Source: Spirosoma fluviale (GTDB lineage: Bacteria; Bacteroidota; Bacteroidia; Cytophagales; Spirosomataceae). From it: a DNA stretch of 64,000 bases. The notes under the pieces are model-generated. The model was not told the DNA's origin and made no database searches. It saw only the letters and a program-made list of their open reading frames with translations. The stretch is from assembly GCF_900230225.1 (NCBI RefSeq), contig NZ_OCNH01000005.1, positions 248,001 through 312,000 on the forward strand. The letters are read 5' to 3'. Of the stretch, positions 8,782 to 18,348 are shown piece after piece. Each line of letters begins with the position of its first letter. Position 1 is the first letter of the stretch. The translations under genes and the position numbers were made by a program.

Positions 8782-11700
8782 TTGCGTTATAATCCTGCCT
8801 ATCAGAAAAATCCTGTGGAAATCCCGGTCCAGACTGTATTAAAGACATTCCGTCGACGCTTAACCAACCTCAGCAGCCGTAATCGGTCGCTTTTACTGAC
8901 AAGCTTACCGGCTGGTCAATATCTGGATTTACAGGAAACGGATTTCCTGCTCAACAAACCGGCCTTCACCATTATTACCGACCTGATTGGTCGGAAAAGC
9001 TCGATATCGTTGTGCGATGTGCTCGACCCCCGTCAGGAGCGCAGCAACGAAGTAAGCAAAAAACTACGGCGTATTGACCGAACCGCCCGTTTTATTGAAG
9101 AGGAGCGGGGCACGGAAGATTTATACGTGGGCTGGCCTTTTGTAAAAGGTAAATTTCTTGATGAGTCGGTGGTTCACGGGCCGCTTTTGTTCTTCCCCGT
9201 TCAGATTGAGCAGCAGGGTAAATGCTGGAAACTTACTCGTCGGGGCGATGAGCTGGCGTTTCTGAATCCAACCCTTTTACTGGCCTACGGGCAATTCAAT
9301 CAGATAAAGCTCACGGAAGAAGTCATCGAGAAATCCGTCGATGATTTCGACCGCGACCCGCTCGTATTTCGTACTCAACTCTACGAATGGCTCAAAGCCA
9401 GTCCGCTGGAGCTGAATTTCAATCAAGAGCTGTTCACCGACAAACTTCAGTTTTTCAATAAACAAAGTGCCAAAGACCTCGCCCAGCTCGAACATTCCGG
9501 CGAGTTAAAACTCTACCCTGAAGCCGTTCTTGGCATATTTCCGCAAGCGGGATCGTTCCTGGTCCCTGATTACGAGAAGCTGCTAGAAAGGAGCGAGGAG
9601 CGAGGAGCGAGGACGGGGCCGCCCGGCGGTGAGGAGCCGTCCGGTGGTGAAGAACCATCCCGCGGGCGGGAGCTAGTAGTTGGTGAAGAACTCTCCAACT
9701 CACTTTTTTCTTTTTTGCTCCCGGACGGCTCCTCACCGCCGGGCGGCCCCGTCCTTGCTCCTCGCTCCTCGCTCCTTAAAGAGCGCCAGCTCCACACCCC
9801 CCTGCCTCTCGATGCGTCGCAGGAGACGGCGGTTCGGGCGGTGAAAGAAGGGCAGTCGCTGGTGGTGCAGGGACCGCCGGGAACGGGGAAGTCGCAGCTG
9901 ATCGCGAATCTCATGGCCGACGCGGCAGCGGCCGGGAAACGAGTGTTGCTGGTGTGTCAGAAACGGGCCGCGCTGGATGTTGTACAGCATCGTCTTGAGG
10001 AAGTGGGCATGGCTCCCTTTCTGGCACTGGTACACGATTTCCAGAATGACCGGCGGGCGCTTTTCACCCAGATCGCAAGCCAGATTGAGCGGATCGACGC
10101 CTATCGTCAGCAGAACAATGGCCTAAACGCCGTTTTGCTGGAGCGGGATTTCGACGTGGAGAGCCGCCGGATTGACGACGCCATTGCCGAGTTGCAATCC
10201 TTCAAAACGGCTCTGTTCGACACCGCTGAAAGTGGCGTCTCCGCCAAAGAGTTGTACCTGACATTGCTTTCCGGTGACAGTTATCAACAGCTAATCGATC
10301 TTAATGGTAGTTATCCACAGTTTCGTCTGGATAATGTGGATAACTATCGGCAACGCTTAACCAATTATGCAGCTTATCAACAGGCATTAGGCCTCAATCA
10401 TAGCTGGGCGGATCGGGTTAATTTTTCGTCATTTACCAATGCCGATTTAGGTAAGGCAGATCAAACCATTATAGGTTGGCAGCAAGTCCGACAAATAATT
10501 ATCGACCAAATGACGACTCTCCTGGGTCAGCCACTTTCGCTTACCAACCTTCTGAATTGGCAGGCGCATGATTGGGAGTTAACGGCTCTTTTGCATCTTC
10601 TCGATGCACCCGACGCTTCTAGATTATGGGCAACTACCCGGCATTTACTGGCCAATACCGCTCACTCGGTTCTAATTATCGACGAAACACGGTTCGATCA
10701 ATTGGCCGAACGTTGGGAAGAAACTTTACTGCCGCCTGGCCCGGAAACTTCATTATCGACCAGTGAATTAAGGGCTTTTCGTGATCTTCTGGCTGATGCC
10801 CTGAGCGCCCGGTCGTCGTGGGTGAGCTGGAACTGGTGGCAGTTGACCCATTCGGGAAAGACGCAACTTCAAACGGTTGTCTCGGCTAACGGCCTGACGC
10901 TTTCCGAATCCGATTTGCAAACCCTTGCCACAAAGGTTAATCAGCGAATTTTGCTGGAAGCGATACGTCACGAAGCCAATTCATTACTGGCCGGTTTGTC
11001 GCTCACCGAGGCTCCGGAGAGTTTACGGCTTCTGCATCGTGCGCGCCATCTGGCCGAACGCTTAACGACCCTGACCGTCTTGCGATCATTGCCTGAAACG
11101 CATTGGCAGACGCCTACAGTATTTGCAGAGAGTGTTCGAACGATGAGCCAACTGGCCACTACGGTTGCCCGGCAACAGGCTGAATCGGCCACGTACCTCA
11201 CGGCTGAACAACTGGTGAAAAGCTGGGAAGATACTGTCTATGCTGCCGAACTCCGCCGAACACTTCGGGCTGATTTCGATTTGCTCGTTGAAGCAGATCG
11301 CTTGCAGGAAGGCTTTTCTACCGTTGAACGAACGGTTATTGACCAATTGAGTACCCACAAACCCGAACGTTGGGTTGACATATTCATGGATAGCCTGCGG
11401 ACCGCGTGGCTCGATCATATTGAGCGACAATATCCTGAACTTCGTGCCGTATCATCGCTTAAAATGGCCCAGCTTGAACAGACGTTACAGGCCAGTATTC
11501 GGCGGAAACAGGCATTAAGCCGGGAAAACCTGCTGGTTAAACTTCGGGAGCAGACGTATCGAAACCTGACGTTCAACCGCCTGAACAACGTGGTTACCTA
11601 CCGCGATCTGCAGCATCAGGTGACTAAAAAACGCAGTGTGTGGCCGGTACGGAAGCTGATGGAATCCTTCGCCGATGAGGTGTTCAAACTGGTGCCCTGC

Positions 11701-12894
11701 TGGCTGGCTTCGCCCGAGTCGGTATCGGCAATGTTTCCGCTTCGGGAAGGACTTTTCGATCTGGTCATTTTTGATGAAGCCTCGCAGTGCTTTGCCGAGA
11801 ATGGCATTCCGGCCATGGCGAGGGGCAAGCAGGTCGTCATTACCGGCGACAGCCAGCAGCTTCGCCCGAGCGATCTCTACCGAATCCGCCTGGATGATGA
11901 GACCGACGAGGAAACGCCAGCCGCCCTCGAAGTGGAGTCGTTACTTGAACTGGCCGCTCAATACCTGCCGCAGGTGTCGCTGACCGAACACTACCGGAGC
12001 CATTCGCTCGATCTGATCACCTTCTCGAATGAGCATTTTTACCAAAATAAACTGTCGTTGCTACCGCATTTCGACGACATTAACCGGCGTGAACCGGCTA
12101 TTCGGTACATGAACGTGAAAGGCGTCTGGCAGCATAATACGAACCGGGCCGAAGCAGAGGTTATTCTAACCCTCCTCGACAAGCTGGCGGTTGAGCTTCC
12201 CGGCCGCTCTATTGGCATTGTTACGTTCAACTATCCCCAACAGCAATTGATTCAGGACATGCTGGAGGGAAGTGTAGCCGGGCAACCCCAGGCTGCAGAA
12301 CCGCCCCGAAGATATCCGGCGTCGCTCTTCGTCAAAAACATTGAGAACGTACAGGGTGATGAACGGGACGTTATCATTTTCTCCGTTGGCTACGCACCGG
12401 ATGAGCGCGGCCGCTTGGCTATGCAGTTTGGTAGCCTAAACGCCAAAGGGGGCGAAAACCGACTCAACGTCGCCGTGACGCGGGCGCGGGAGCGGGTGTA
12501 TGTAGTTACCAGCCTCTGGCCCGAACAACTTACCGTAGCCGATACGGCCAACGACGGCCCCCGATTCCTCAAAGCGTACCTCACCTACGCACTTGATGTG
12601 GCGCAGGAGCGGTTTCGACCAATGCCCAAACCACAACAAATTATCCCATCGGGGACGTTGTTAAAAGATAAATTGGCTGCTCAGCACACCAACTGGCAAC
12701 CTGAACTTCCCTTTGCCGATCTGACGGTGAAGGCAACGAATGATACGTATGAATCCATCATCCTGACTGATGACGATGCCTATTATCAGCAGACGACGAA
12801 GCAGGCTCATGCGTATCTGCCCATGGCGTTGCAAGGCCGAAACTGGCCCTTTCAGCGCATCTGGAGCCGTGAATTCTGGCGGGCAAATACATAG
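8782..12894 (+). CDS. Large UPF1-like superfamily 1 helicase, DUF4011-type
   Basis: The 1370-residue protein has all SF1 helicase motifs: Walker A QGPPGTGKSQL (about 364-371), Walker B/motif II DEASQ (998-1002), motif III VITGDSQQLRPS, motif IV TEHYRSHS (about 1068-1075), motif V NVQGDERDVI and motif VI NRLNVAVTRARERV (about 1226-1239). The N-terminal part (RRRLTNLSSRNRSLLLTSLP) resembles the domain found in AAA_11/AAA_12 helicases. About 600 residues between Walker A and DEASQ are helical. No ATG is available; the start is TTG at 8782 or GTG at 8815, downstream of an in-frame stop at 8758. Residues about 269-332 are encoded by a palindromic insertion (see 9588-9777). The role is unknown; RNA/DNA remodelling is inferred. 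Confidence 0.85.
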   Translation: MRYNPAYQKNPVEIPVQTVLKTFRRRLTNLSSRNRSLLLTSLPAGQYLDLQETDFLLNKPAFTIITDLIGRKSSISLCDVLDPRQERSNEVSKKLRRIDRTARFIEEERGTEDLYVGWPFVKGKFLDESVVHGPLLFFPVQIEQQGKCWKLTRRGDELAFLNPTLLLAYGQFNQIKLTEEVIEKSVDDFDRDPLVFRTQLYEWLKASPLELNFNQELFTDKLQFFNKQSAKDLAQLEHSGELKLYPEAVLGIFPQAGSFLVPDYEKLLERSEERGARTGPPGGEEPSGGEEPSRGRELVVGEELSNSLFSFLLPDGSSPPGGPVLAPRSSLLKERQLHTPLPLDASQETAVRAVKEGQSLVVQGPPGTGKSQLIANLMADAAAAGKRVLLVCQKRAALDVVQHRLEEVGMAPFLALVHDFQNDRRALFTQIASQIERIDAYRQQNNGLNAVLLERDFDVESRRIDDAIAELQSFKTALFDTAESGVSAKELYLTLLSGDSYQQLIDLNGSYPQFRLDNVDNYRQRLTNYAAYQQALGLNHSWADRVNFSSFTNADLGKADQTIIGWQQVRQIIIDQMTTLLGQPLSLTNLLNWQAHDWELTALLHLLDAPDASRLWATTRHLLANTAHSVLIIDETRFDQLAERWEETLLPPGPETSLSTSELRAFRDLLADALSARSSWVSWNWWQLTHSGKTQLQTVVSANGLTLSESDLQTLATKVNQRILLEAIRHEANSLLAGLSLTEAPESLRLLHRARHLAERLTTLTVLRSLPETHWQTPTVFAESVRTMSQLATTVARQQAESATYLTAEQLVKSWEDTVYAAELRRTLRADFDLLVEADRLQEGFSTVERTVIDQLSTHKPERWVDIFMDSLRTAWLDHIERQYPELRAVSSLKMAQLEQTLQASIRRKQALSRENLLVKLREQTYRNLTFNRLNNVVTYRDLQHQVTKKRSVWPVRKLMESFADEVFKLVPCWLASPESVSAMFPLREGLFDLVIFDEASQCFAENGIPAMARGKQVVITGDSQQLRPSDLYRIRLDDETDEETPAALEVESLLELAAQYLPQVSLTEHYRSHSLDLITFSNEHFYQNKLSLLPHFDDINRREPAIRYMNVKGVWQHNTNRAEAEVILTLLDKLAVELPGRSIGIVTFNYPQQQLIQDMLEGSVAGQPQAAEPPRRYPASLFVKNIENVQGDERDVIIFSVGYAPDERGRLAMQFGSLNAKGGENRLNVAVTRARERVYVVTSLWPEQLTVADTANDGPRFLKAYLTYALDVAQERFRPMPKPQQIIPSGTLLKDKLAAQHTNWQPELPFADLTVKATNDTYESIILTDDDAYYQQTTKQAHAYLPMALQGRNWPFQRIWSREFWRANT
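9588..9777. repeat. 190-bp palindromic element inserted in frame inside the helicase gene
   Basis: Two 57-base arms (9588-9644 and 9721-9777) are reverse complements with a single mismatch. They begin AAGGAGCGAGGAGCGAGGAG and end in CCTCGCTCCTCGCTCCTT. The 76-base centre has its own small repeats. The element is translated without a stop into a Gly/Pro/Ser/Glu-rich stretch between the DUF4011-like part and Walker A. A 19-base motif CTCCTCGCTCCTCGCTCCT is shared with the intergenic element at 52174-52388. Confidence 0.9.
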
Positions 12895-12989
12895 TGCATC
12901 GGAAATAAGAGGTAGTATGCGTTCAATGACAGGCTTTTAGCTAATATTGCATACTCCTTCATCTTGTAGCGCTCTCAAGCCAAACGCGT

Positions 12990-13634
12990 ATGGTATCATC
13001 ACCTATACAAGCCACCAATTCGCCGGAAAAGCTACAGGTTCTATGGGCGGGTGTCCGTCGGCAGCACTACCAAAGCCTGACGGAGCTTTATCAGCAGATG
13101 TATACCGATCTGCTAAACTTCGGGTTGTTCTTCGGTCACGACAGCGTCGCTGCAAAAGATGCGGTCAATCAGATATTCCTCGAAATCTGGGAGCGCGGTA
13201 ACAGTTTGCCCGCTGTTGACAATGTACGCTCCTATCTGATTACTTACCTCCGCCGGAAGCTCCTCCGCGAGTTCGAACACGGAAACCGGTTTGTTGAGTT
13301 GACGGATAGCGAAATCATGAGCCAGCGTTCGTACGAAGAGGTTATCGTGCAGGCTCAGCAGGAGGAACGTATCAAAAAACGGTTACAGGCCGCCCTTGCC
13401 GAACTAACGCCCCGCCAGAAGGAGCTGATCGAGATGCGGTTCTTTCGAAATTTATCCAACGAGGCCATCAGTCAGGAAACGGGTATGCACATCAACACAG
13501 TGTATAACACCACTTCGTCGGCTCTAAAAACGCTTCGGCAACAGTTAGGGCAGGAAGATTATTATAATCTACTAACGGTGTGGCCATTGCTGTTTCCGTT
13601 GCTTTTTCAGGCCGATTCGCTGACCTATAGCTGA
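12990..13634 (+). CDS. RNA polymerase sigma factor, sigma-70/ECF type
   Basis: The 214-residue protein has a region 2 with DAVNQIFLEIWERG near residues 55-70 and a region 4 HTH (LTPRQKELIEMRFFRNLSNE, then AISQETGMHINTVYNTTSSA, about 137-180), as in the FecI-like sigma factors of Bacteroidota. It directs transcription of a TonB-receptor locus. It is followed about 105 bases later by the cognate FecR, then a TonB receptor and a DUF4249 lipoprotein. This is the classical cell-surface signalling cassette. Confidence 0.9.
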   Translation: MVSSPIQATNSPEKLQVLWAGVRRQHYQSLTELYQQMYTDLLNFGLFFGHDSVAAKDAVNQIFLEIWERGNSLPAVDNVRSYLITYLRRKLLREFEHGNRFVELTDSEIMSQRSYEEVIVQAQQEERIKKRLQAALAELTPRQKELIEMRFFRNLSNEAISQETGMHINTVYNTTSSALKTLRQQLGQEDYYNLLTVWPLLFPLLFQADSLTYS

Positions 13635-13738
13635 AAATTTTATAAAATTCTCTGTGAGATTCCCGTTGGTTAGCGCACTATAAGGTAGTACACCTCATCA
13701 ACAGAAATTTTAGTTACGGACTACGGTCTATTTAACAA

Positions 13739-14737
13739 ATGAATTACGAAAACTACACGGTCGACGACTTTCTGATGGACGATCAGTTTCTGGCGTACTG
13801 TCAGGGGAGCGATTCGGCGGCCGTGTTGTTTTGGGAGACGTGGCAATTGGGGAAACCGCCCAACATCTTTGCTTTTCAGGAAGCTGAAAGATTATGCAGG
13901 CTCCTGAATGGGCAAAAGCCACGGCTGAACGAATCGCTGCGAGAGTTGGACGATCTGATTCGCAGCCGGGATCGTCCGGTGCCGATTATCCCATTGCCCG
14001 TGTCCCGTGGCTTTCAGCGATGGGTCGTGGCGGCATCGGTTTTACTCGCTATAGGGCTTTGCTGGGCTGGATACCAGTACTGGAACAATCAGTACATCAG
14101 CTACGAAACGGGCTACAACCAGCAACGTACGGTTTCTTTGCCCGATGGGTCGCGCGTGGTACTCAACAGCCATTCGGTGCTGCGGCATCGACGAAATGGA
14201 TTTTCGGGTAACGAACGGGTCGTTGAACTAACAGGCGAAGGGTATTTCTCCGTTCGGCACCTGGTGCCGCTTACGCCTTTTCGGGTCGTAACCAACGATG
14301 CCTTCGATGTGCAGGTGTTAGGAACGGAGTTTACCCTGTCTAACCGACCGACTCTCCACCGTGTTGTGCTGAATTCCGGTCGTATACGGGTCAGCTTTCA
14401 CGACAACCGTCCGGCGGTGGTGATGCAGCCCGGTCAACTGGTCGAGGTAGATGACAGCACCCGGAGGCTTCGGCAGCGTGCTGTTCGGGCCGATCAGTAT
14501 AATGCCTGGCTTCGCAATCAGTTCTTGTTCGACAACACCAGCCTAACAGACGTGATCCACCAAATTGAAGAGCAGTTTGGCGTAACCGTGCAAATTGACG
14601 GCGACAAACTCGCGGAACAAACCGTAACGGGTATTCTACCGATCAGCAAGCCCGAAACGGTGCTGGAGGCCGTTGCTGCGTTGGCTCAGTTAAAGGTTCG
14701 CAAGACGAAGAACGTGTTTATCCTTAGCAAAAATTAA
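13739..14737 (+). CDS. FecR-family anti-sigma regulator
   Basis: The 332-residue inner-membrane protein has a cytoplasmic N-terminus (1-93) and one membrane helix (about 95-114, WVVAASVLLAIGLCWAGYQY). A periplasmic FecR domain follows (about 120-215, with RTVSLPDGSRVVLNSHSVLR and VVELTGEGYFSV), then a C-terminal DUF4974-like domain (about 255-332). It senses the state of the partner TonB receptor and controls the upstream sigma factor. It ends 21 bases before the receptor start, so they share an operon. Confidence 0.92.
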   Translation: MNYENYTVDDFLMDDQFLAYCQGSDSAAVLFWETWQLGKPPNIFAFQEAERLCRLLNGQKPRLNESLRELDDLIRSRDRPVPIIPLPVSRGFQRWVVAASVLLAIGLCWAGYQYWNNQYISYETGYNQQRTVSLPDGSRVVLNSHSVLRHRRNGFSGNERVVELTGEGYFSVRHLVPLTPFRVVTNDAFDVQVLGTEFTLSNRPTLHRVVLNSGRIRVSFHDNRPAVVMQPGQLVEVDDSTRRLRQRAVRADQYNAWLRNQFLFDNTSLTDVIHQIEEQFGVTVQIDGDKLAEQTVTGILPISKPETVLEAVAALAQLKVRKTKNVFILSKN

Positions 14738-14758
14738 TTGCCGTTACAAAAGCACTCT

Positions 14759-17425
14759 ATGTTATCTGCTCTGATTGGGCGGGTATTAGCTATTACCTGG
14801 CTTACGGGTAATCTGCTGGCCGTTGGCTCCATCGCCTTCGGGCAGACCCCTATGCCCCTGCGGGATGGTTTGAAAAAATTAAATCAGAAACGGGGTACCT
14901 ATTTTTTATACGACCCCAAACTAATTGATGGCCAGCTTATAAGGGATCAGCCTAACTGGAAAGCCGATACCGAGCCACTGTTGACCCAGCTTTTAGCTGG
15001 AACACATTTATCCTTCCGCAAAGTTGGTGATTGCTACGTTATCGAACCGCTAACGGAAAAGGTTAACCCGTTGCCCATTCGGCCCAAAATCACCCGGCAG
15101 TTTACCATCAGCGGCTTCGTTAAAGAACAGCATAGTGGTGAGCAACTGATTGGTGCAACGGTTTTTGTTGACGGTAAATCGGGGACTGTTACGAATAATT
15201 ACGGTTTTTATGCCTTCTCCCTCCCCGAAACCGATGAGGTAGAGCTGATTGTTTCACTGGTTGGCTATCAGCGGGCGTATCGGCGGATTCGGTTAGACCA
15301 GCCCGTATCACTTACCGTCGAACTGACCCCCGATGATCTCCTCGATGAAGTTATTCTCACGTCCGATGCCACGGAACGAGCCGGGGCAAACCCACAAACG
15401 AGCCAACATACCGTCCCTATTCCGTTGGTGCAGAGTGCTCCGGCGGTTGCGGGCGAAAAAGATGTGTTGAAAACGCTTCAGTTTCTTCCGGGTATTCAGA
15501 AAGGACTCGATGGGCAGGCTGGGTTGCATGTGCGGGGGGGAGGAGCCGACCAGAACCTGCTTATCCTGGACGAAGCACCCGTTTATAATGCCAACCACCT
15601 GTTTGGATTTGTGTCGGTTTTTAACGTCGATGCGCTCAAGAACGTCCGGTTGCAGAAAGGTGGTTTTTCGCCCCGCTACGGCGGTCGATTATCGTCGGTG
15701 GTGGAAATGAACATGCGAGAGGGTAGTAAAGAAAGTTTGCACGGTGAGGTAGGCACTGGCCTGATTACCTCCCGGCTCATGCTCGAAGGGCCACTCATTC
15801 GCAATAAGGCATCGTTTCTGCTCACAGCCCGGCATACCAACTTTAGTTCGCTGCTGGGAGGATTTGTGGCCGGTTTGGTAGGAAATTACACCGGCACAAA
15901 CTGGAAAGCGAATTTTTATGACCTGAACGCCAAGGTAAATTTTCAGTTGAACCGCCGAAACCAGCTTTACCTGAGCGGCTACTTCGGGCGCGATTTCTTC
16001 GGCGGGGGTGATAGTCTGGACCGAAATCGTCGGTGGGAGAATGTCGTGCGCTGGGGTAATTCAACGGGTACGCTGCGCTGGAATCACCTGTTTAGCGAAC
16101 GCCTTTTCTCCAACCTGTCGCTCATTTATAGCAACTACGATTTCACGACGCACACCAAATACATTCCCATCGATCCGTCAGACCCGACGGTAAGCCAGAA
16201 TACCTGGCGGTATTTCGATGGGGTAACGGATTTCACCCTGAAATATGACCTCGATTATTTCCCGACGCTTAAGCACCAGATTCATGCCGGTTTTACAACC
16301 ACGCAACGGTCGTTTCGGCTCAACGGGTACGACGTGATCGCTTCTGCCGAACAAATTCACCGGACGCACCACGAAGCTAGCCGATCTACCGAAACGTCGG
16401 CTTATGCCGAGGATAACTGGGAGGTCAATTCCTGGCTGAAGGCCCTCATCGGTGCCCGAGCTACAGTCTACCAGATGCAGGATCAATTGTACACACGGGT
16501 AGAACCCCGGCTTTCGCTGTCGGCCAAGATGAGTGGGAGCACGGCCGTACGAGCCTCGTACTCGGTCATGAACCAGTTTATCCACCAATTGTCTAATACC
16601 GGCGAAGTGCTTCCTACCGATCTCTGGGTTCCGGCCACGGCCCAGGTAAAACCGCAGCAATCACAGCAGGCAGTACTGGGCATTGTGCATGACCTGACGC
16701 CAAAATGGCAGCTGACTGTAGAGGCCTATCAGAAAAGGATGCGACATATTATAGGCTATCACCAAAATGCCGACTTTATCGGAATTACCAATGCCCAGCG
16801 GGCCGAGGGAATACAGTGGGAGAAAAACGTGACCAGTGGTAACGGCGATGCGTACGGCGTTGAACTGATGCTTCAGCGAAAAACGGGCCGGTTATCGGGC
16901 TGGGTAGGCTACACCTGGGCATTGACACGCTTGGTTTTGGATGAACTCAACAACGGGCAGCCGTTTTACCCCGCTCATGATCGTCGGCATACGCTAACCT
17001 GGGTAGGAGCCTATGAATTCACTTCTTCGTTGAAGTTATCGGCGTCCTGGTCATACAGTTCGGGCAATCCGCAGTCGCTTCCAGTATCGGGCGTACCCAG
17101 TTTTGGCCACTTAGGGCTGGGAAAGGGTGATAGTCCGGTTACCCCGGCCGATCAGCTTTTTGGCACCGAAGGTCCGCTGGTACAGGTTCGCCGGTCGTAC
17201 AACAGTTTCCGGGCAGAGCCCTTTCATCGGCTCGATCTCAGTCTGCAAAAGACGTTTACGGCCCGTCGGGTCAGGCATGTACTGGAAGCAACCGTTGTCA
17301 ATGTCTATGGACGCCGGAATCCTTTCTATTATGATCTGCAAGTCGATAACGCCAGTCAACTGACGCTCAGGCGGGTTTCGCTGTTCACCTTTCTGCCCTC
17401 CATCAATTACACATTCCGATTCTAA
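14759..17425 (+). CDS. TonB-dependent receptor with STN and carboxypeptidase-regulatory domains
   Basis: An outer-membrane transducer and transporter of about 888 residues. The ORF can be extended to a TTG at 14738, but the ATG at 14759 sits right before a proper signal peptide (MLSALIGRVLAITWLTGNLL). After it come an STN domain (DGLKKLNQKRGTYFLYDP) that contacts FecR, a carboxypeptidase-regulatory beta domain (QFTISGFVKEQHSGEQLIGA), a plug (FLPGIQKGLDGQAGLHVRGG, about residue 240-265, and LQKGGFSPRYGGRLSSVVEM) and a barrel ending in SINYTFRF. No SusD partner is present. A DUF4249 lipoprotein follows, a common pairing. Substrate unknown. Confidence 0.92.
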   Translation: MLSALIGRVLAITWLTGNLLAVGSIAFGQTPMPLRDGLKKLNQKRGTYFLYDPKLIDGQLIRDQPNWKADTEPLLTQLLAGTHLSFRKVGDCYVIEPLTEKVNPLPIRPKITRQFTISGFVKEQHSGEQLIGATVFVDGKSGTVTNNYGFYAFSLPETDEVELIVSLVGYQRAYRRIRLDQPVSLTVELTPDDLLDEVILTSDATERAGANPQTSQHTVPIPLVQSAPAVAGEKDVLKTLQFLPGIQKGLDGQAGLHVRGGGADQNLLILDEAPVYNANHLFGFVSVFNVDALKNVRLQKGGFSPRYGGRLSSVVEMNMREGSKESLHGEVGTGLITSRLMLEGPLIRNKASFLLTARHTNFSSLLGGFVAGLVGNYTGTNWKANFYDLNAKVNFQLNRRNQLYLSGYFGRDFFGGGDSLDRNRRWENVVRWGNSTGTLRWNHLFSERLFSNLSLIYSNYDFTTHTKYIPIDPSDPTVSQNTWRYFDGVTDFTLKYDLDYFPTLKHQIHAGFTTTQRSFRLNGYDVIASAEQIHRTHHEASRSTETSAYAEDNWEVNSWLKALIGARATVYQMQDQLYTRVEPRLSLSAKMSGSTAVRASYSVMNQFIHQLSNTGEVLPTDLWVPATAQVKPQQSQQAVLGIVHDLTPKWQLTVEAYQKRMRHIIGYHQNADFIGITNAQRAEGIQWEKNVTSGNGDAYGVELMLQRKTGRLSGWVGYTWALTRLVLDELNNGQPFYPAHDRRHTLTWVGAYEFTSSLKLSASWSYSSGNPQSLPVSGVPSFGHLGLGKGDSPVTPADQLFGTEGPLVQVRRSYNSFRAEPFHRLDLSLQKTFTARRVRHVLEATVVNVYGRRNPFYYDLQVDNASQLTLRRVSLFTFLPSINYTFRF

Positions 17426-17429
17426 GCCG

Positions 17430-18293
17430 ATGCGGGTTTGGGTTGCTTTCATACTCTGTCTGATAATGGCCGGTTGTCTCAAAACAACGGATCAGGTGGA
17501 TATTGGCTTGCTGCTTCCGGAACGAGATTCAAAATTGTATGTCATCTGCTTTATTTCTCCGCAGGATACCGTGCTGGCGGCTAAAGTGGCCCTGTCAGAT
17601 CCGGCTGTCAGCCCCACGGCTGAACCGTCATTGCTGGTTGAAACGGCTACCGTTACCATTACCGATGAGCAGACCAGCGTTCGTTTACCGTACGACAATG
17701 CGCTGGGGTATTACCGATTGAAAATAGGAAGTAAGTTTTCAATAAAAGCGGGCCAAACCTACCAACTCACCGTTCAACTAGGCGAGGGACGTCGGGTAAC
17801 GGCTCAGACTACCGTGCCAATGGCCGTGCCCATCCAGCGGGTTCAGCGGGATTCATCCATTACGGCAACGGCTACGAATCAGTCTATTCTTTACAGAACA
17901 ACTATTTTCTGGAATGCGCCGGGGGGTGTTAATTATTATCGGGGATATGGTGAGGTTCGTCAGTCGATTGTTAACCAGCAGGGTGCTTTGCTGGAAACGC
18001 GTGTCAGTCAGCCTTCGTTTTTTGTTGACCGCGAAACCAGCCCCGGCCCTGCAATTCGTTCGCTTACCGGCACACATACGCTTGTTATACCGTTGAATGC
18101 CAGTGTTCGAACGGGCGTGTCGCGAATCGGGCTGTTCACTACCGATTTAAATTACTACCGCTATCACGAAACGCTACGGGATCAGATCAATGCGCCCAAT
18201 AATTCATTTGCCGCATCGACAGTGTTGTTTTCCAATATAGTGGGAGGATACGGTGTTTTTGCTGCTTACAACGCAATGTACATAACGTTATGA
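17430..18293 (+). CDS. DUF4249 domain lipoprotein
   Basis: The 287-residue protein starts four bases after the receptor stop. The signal peptide ends in a lipobox (ILCLIMAGC, Cys about residue 16), so it is lipidated and probably in the outer membrane. The rest is beta-rich, with the DUF4249 pattern of an early immunoglobulin-like part and a C-terminal region that includes RIGLFTTDLNYYRYHETL. In Bacteroidota DUF4249 proteins follow STN-type TonB receptors and may be surface substrate binders, but the function is not established. Confidence 0.85.
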   Translation: MRVWVAFILCLIMAGCLKTTDQVDIGLLLPERDSKLYVICFISPQDTVLAAKVALSDPAVSPTAEPSLLVETATVTITDEQTSVRLPYDNALGYYRLKIGSKFSIKAGQTYQLTVQLGEGRRVTAQTTVPMAVPIQRVQRDSSITATATNQSILYRTTIFWNAPGGVNYYRGYGEVRQSIVNQQGALLETRVSQPSFFVDRETSPGPAIRSLTGTHTLVIPLNASVRTGVSRIGLFTTDLNYYRYHETLRDQINAPNNSFAASTVLFSNIVGGYGVFAAYNAMYITL

Positions 18294-18299
18294 ATAAAA

Positions 18300-18328
18300 A
18301 TAAGGAGCAGGTAATACCCGCCCCTTAT
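18300..18328. terminator. Bidirectional hairpin between convergent genes
   Basis: An imperfect palindrome (ATAAGGAGCAGGTAATACC and its near complement) separates the DUF4249 gene from the convergent fasciclin gene. No long T-run is present, so termination efficiency is uncertain. Confidence 0.45.
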
Positions 18329-18348
18329 CTGTCCCACCGAGCTTCCAT

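Noticed and set aside
9455-10035. Minus-strand open frames over the helicase (9455-9736, 9570-9914, 9733-10035)
   Set aside because: They are shadows made by the palindromic insertion, which is open on both strands.
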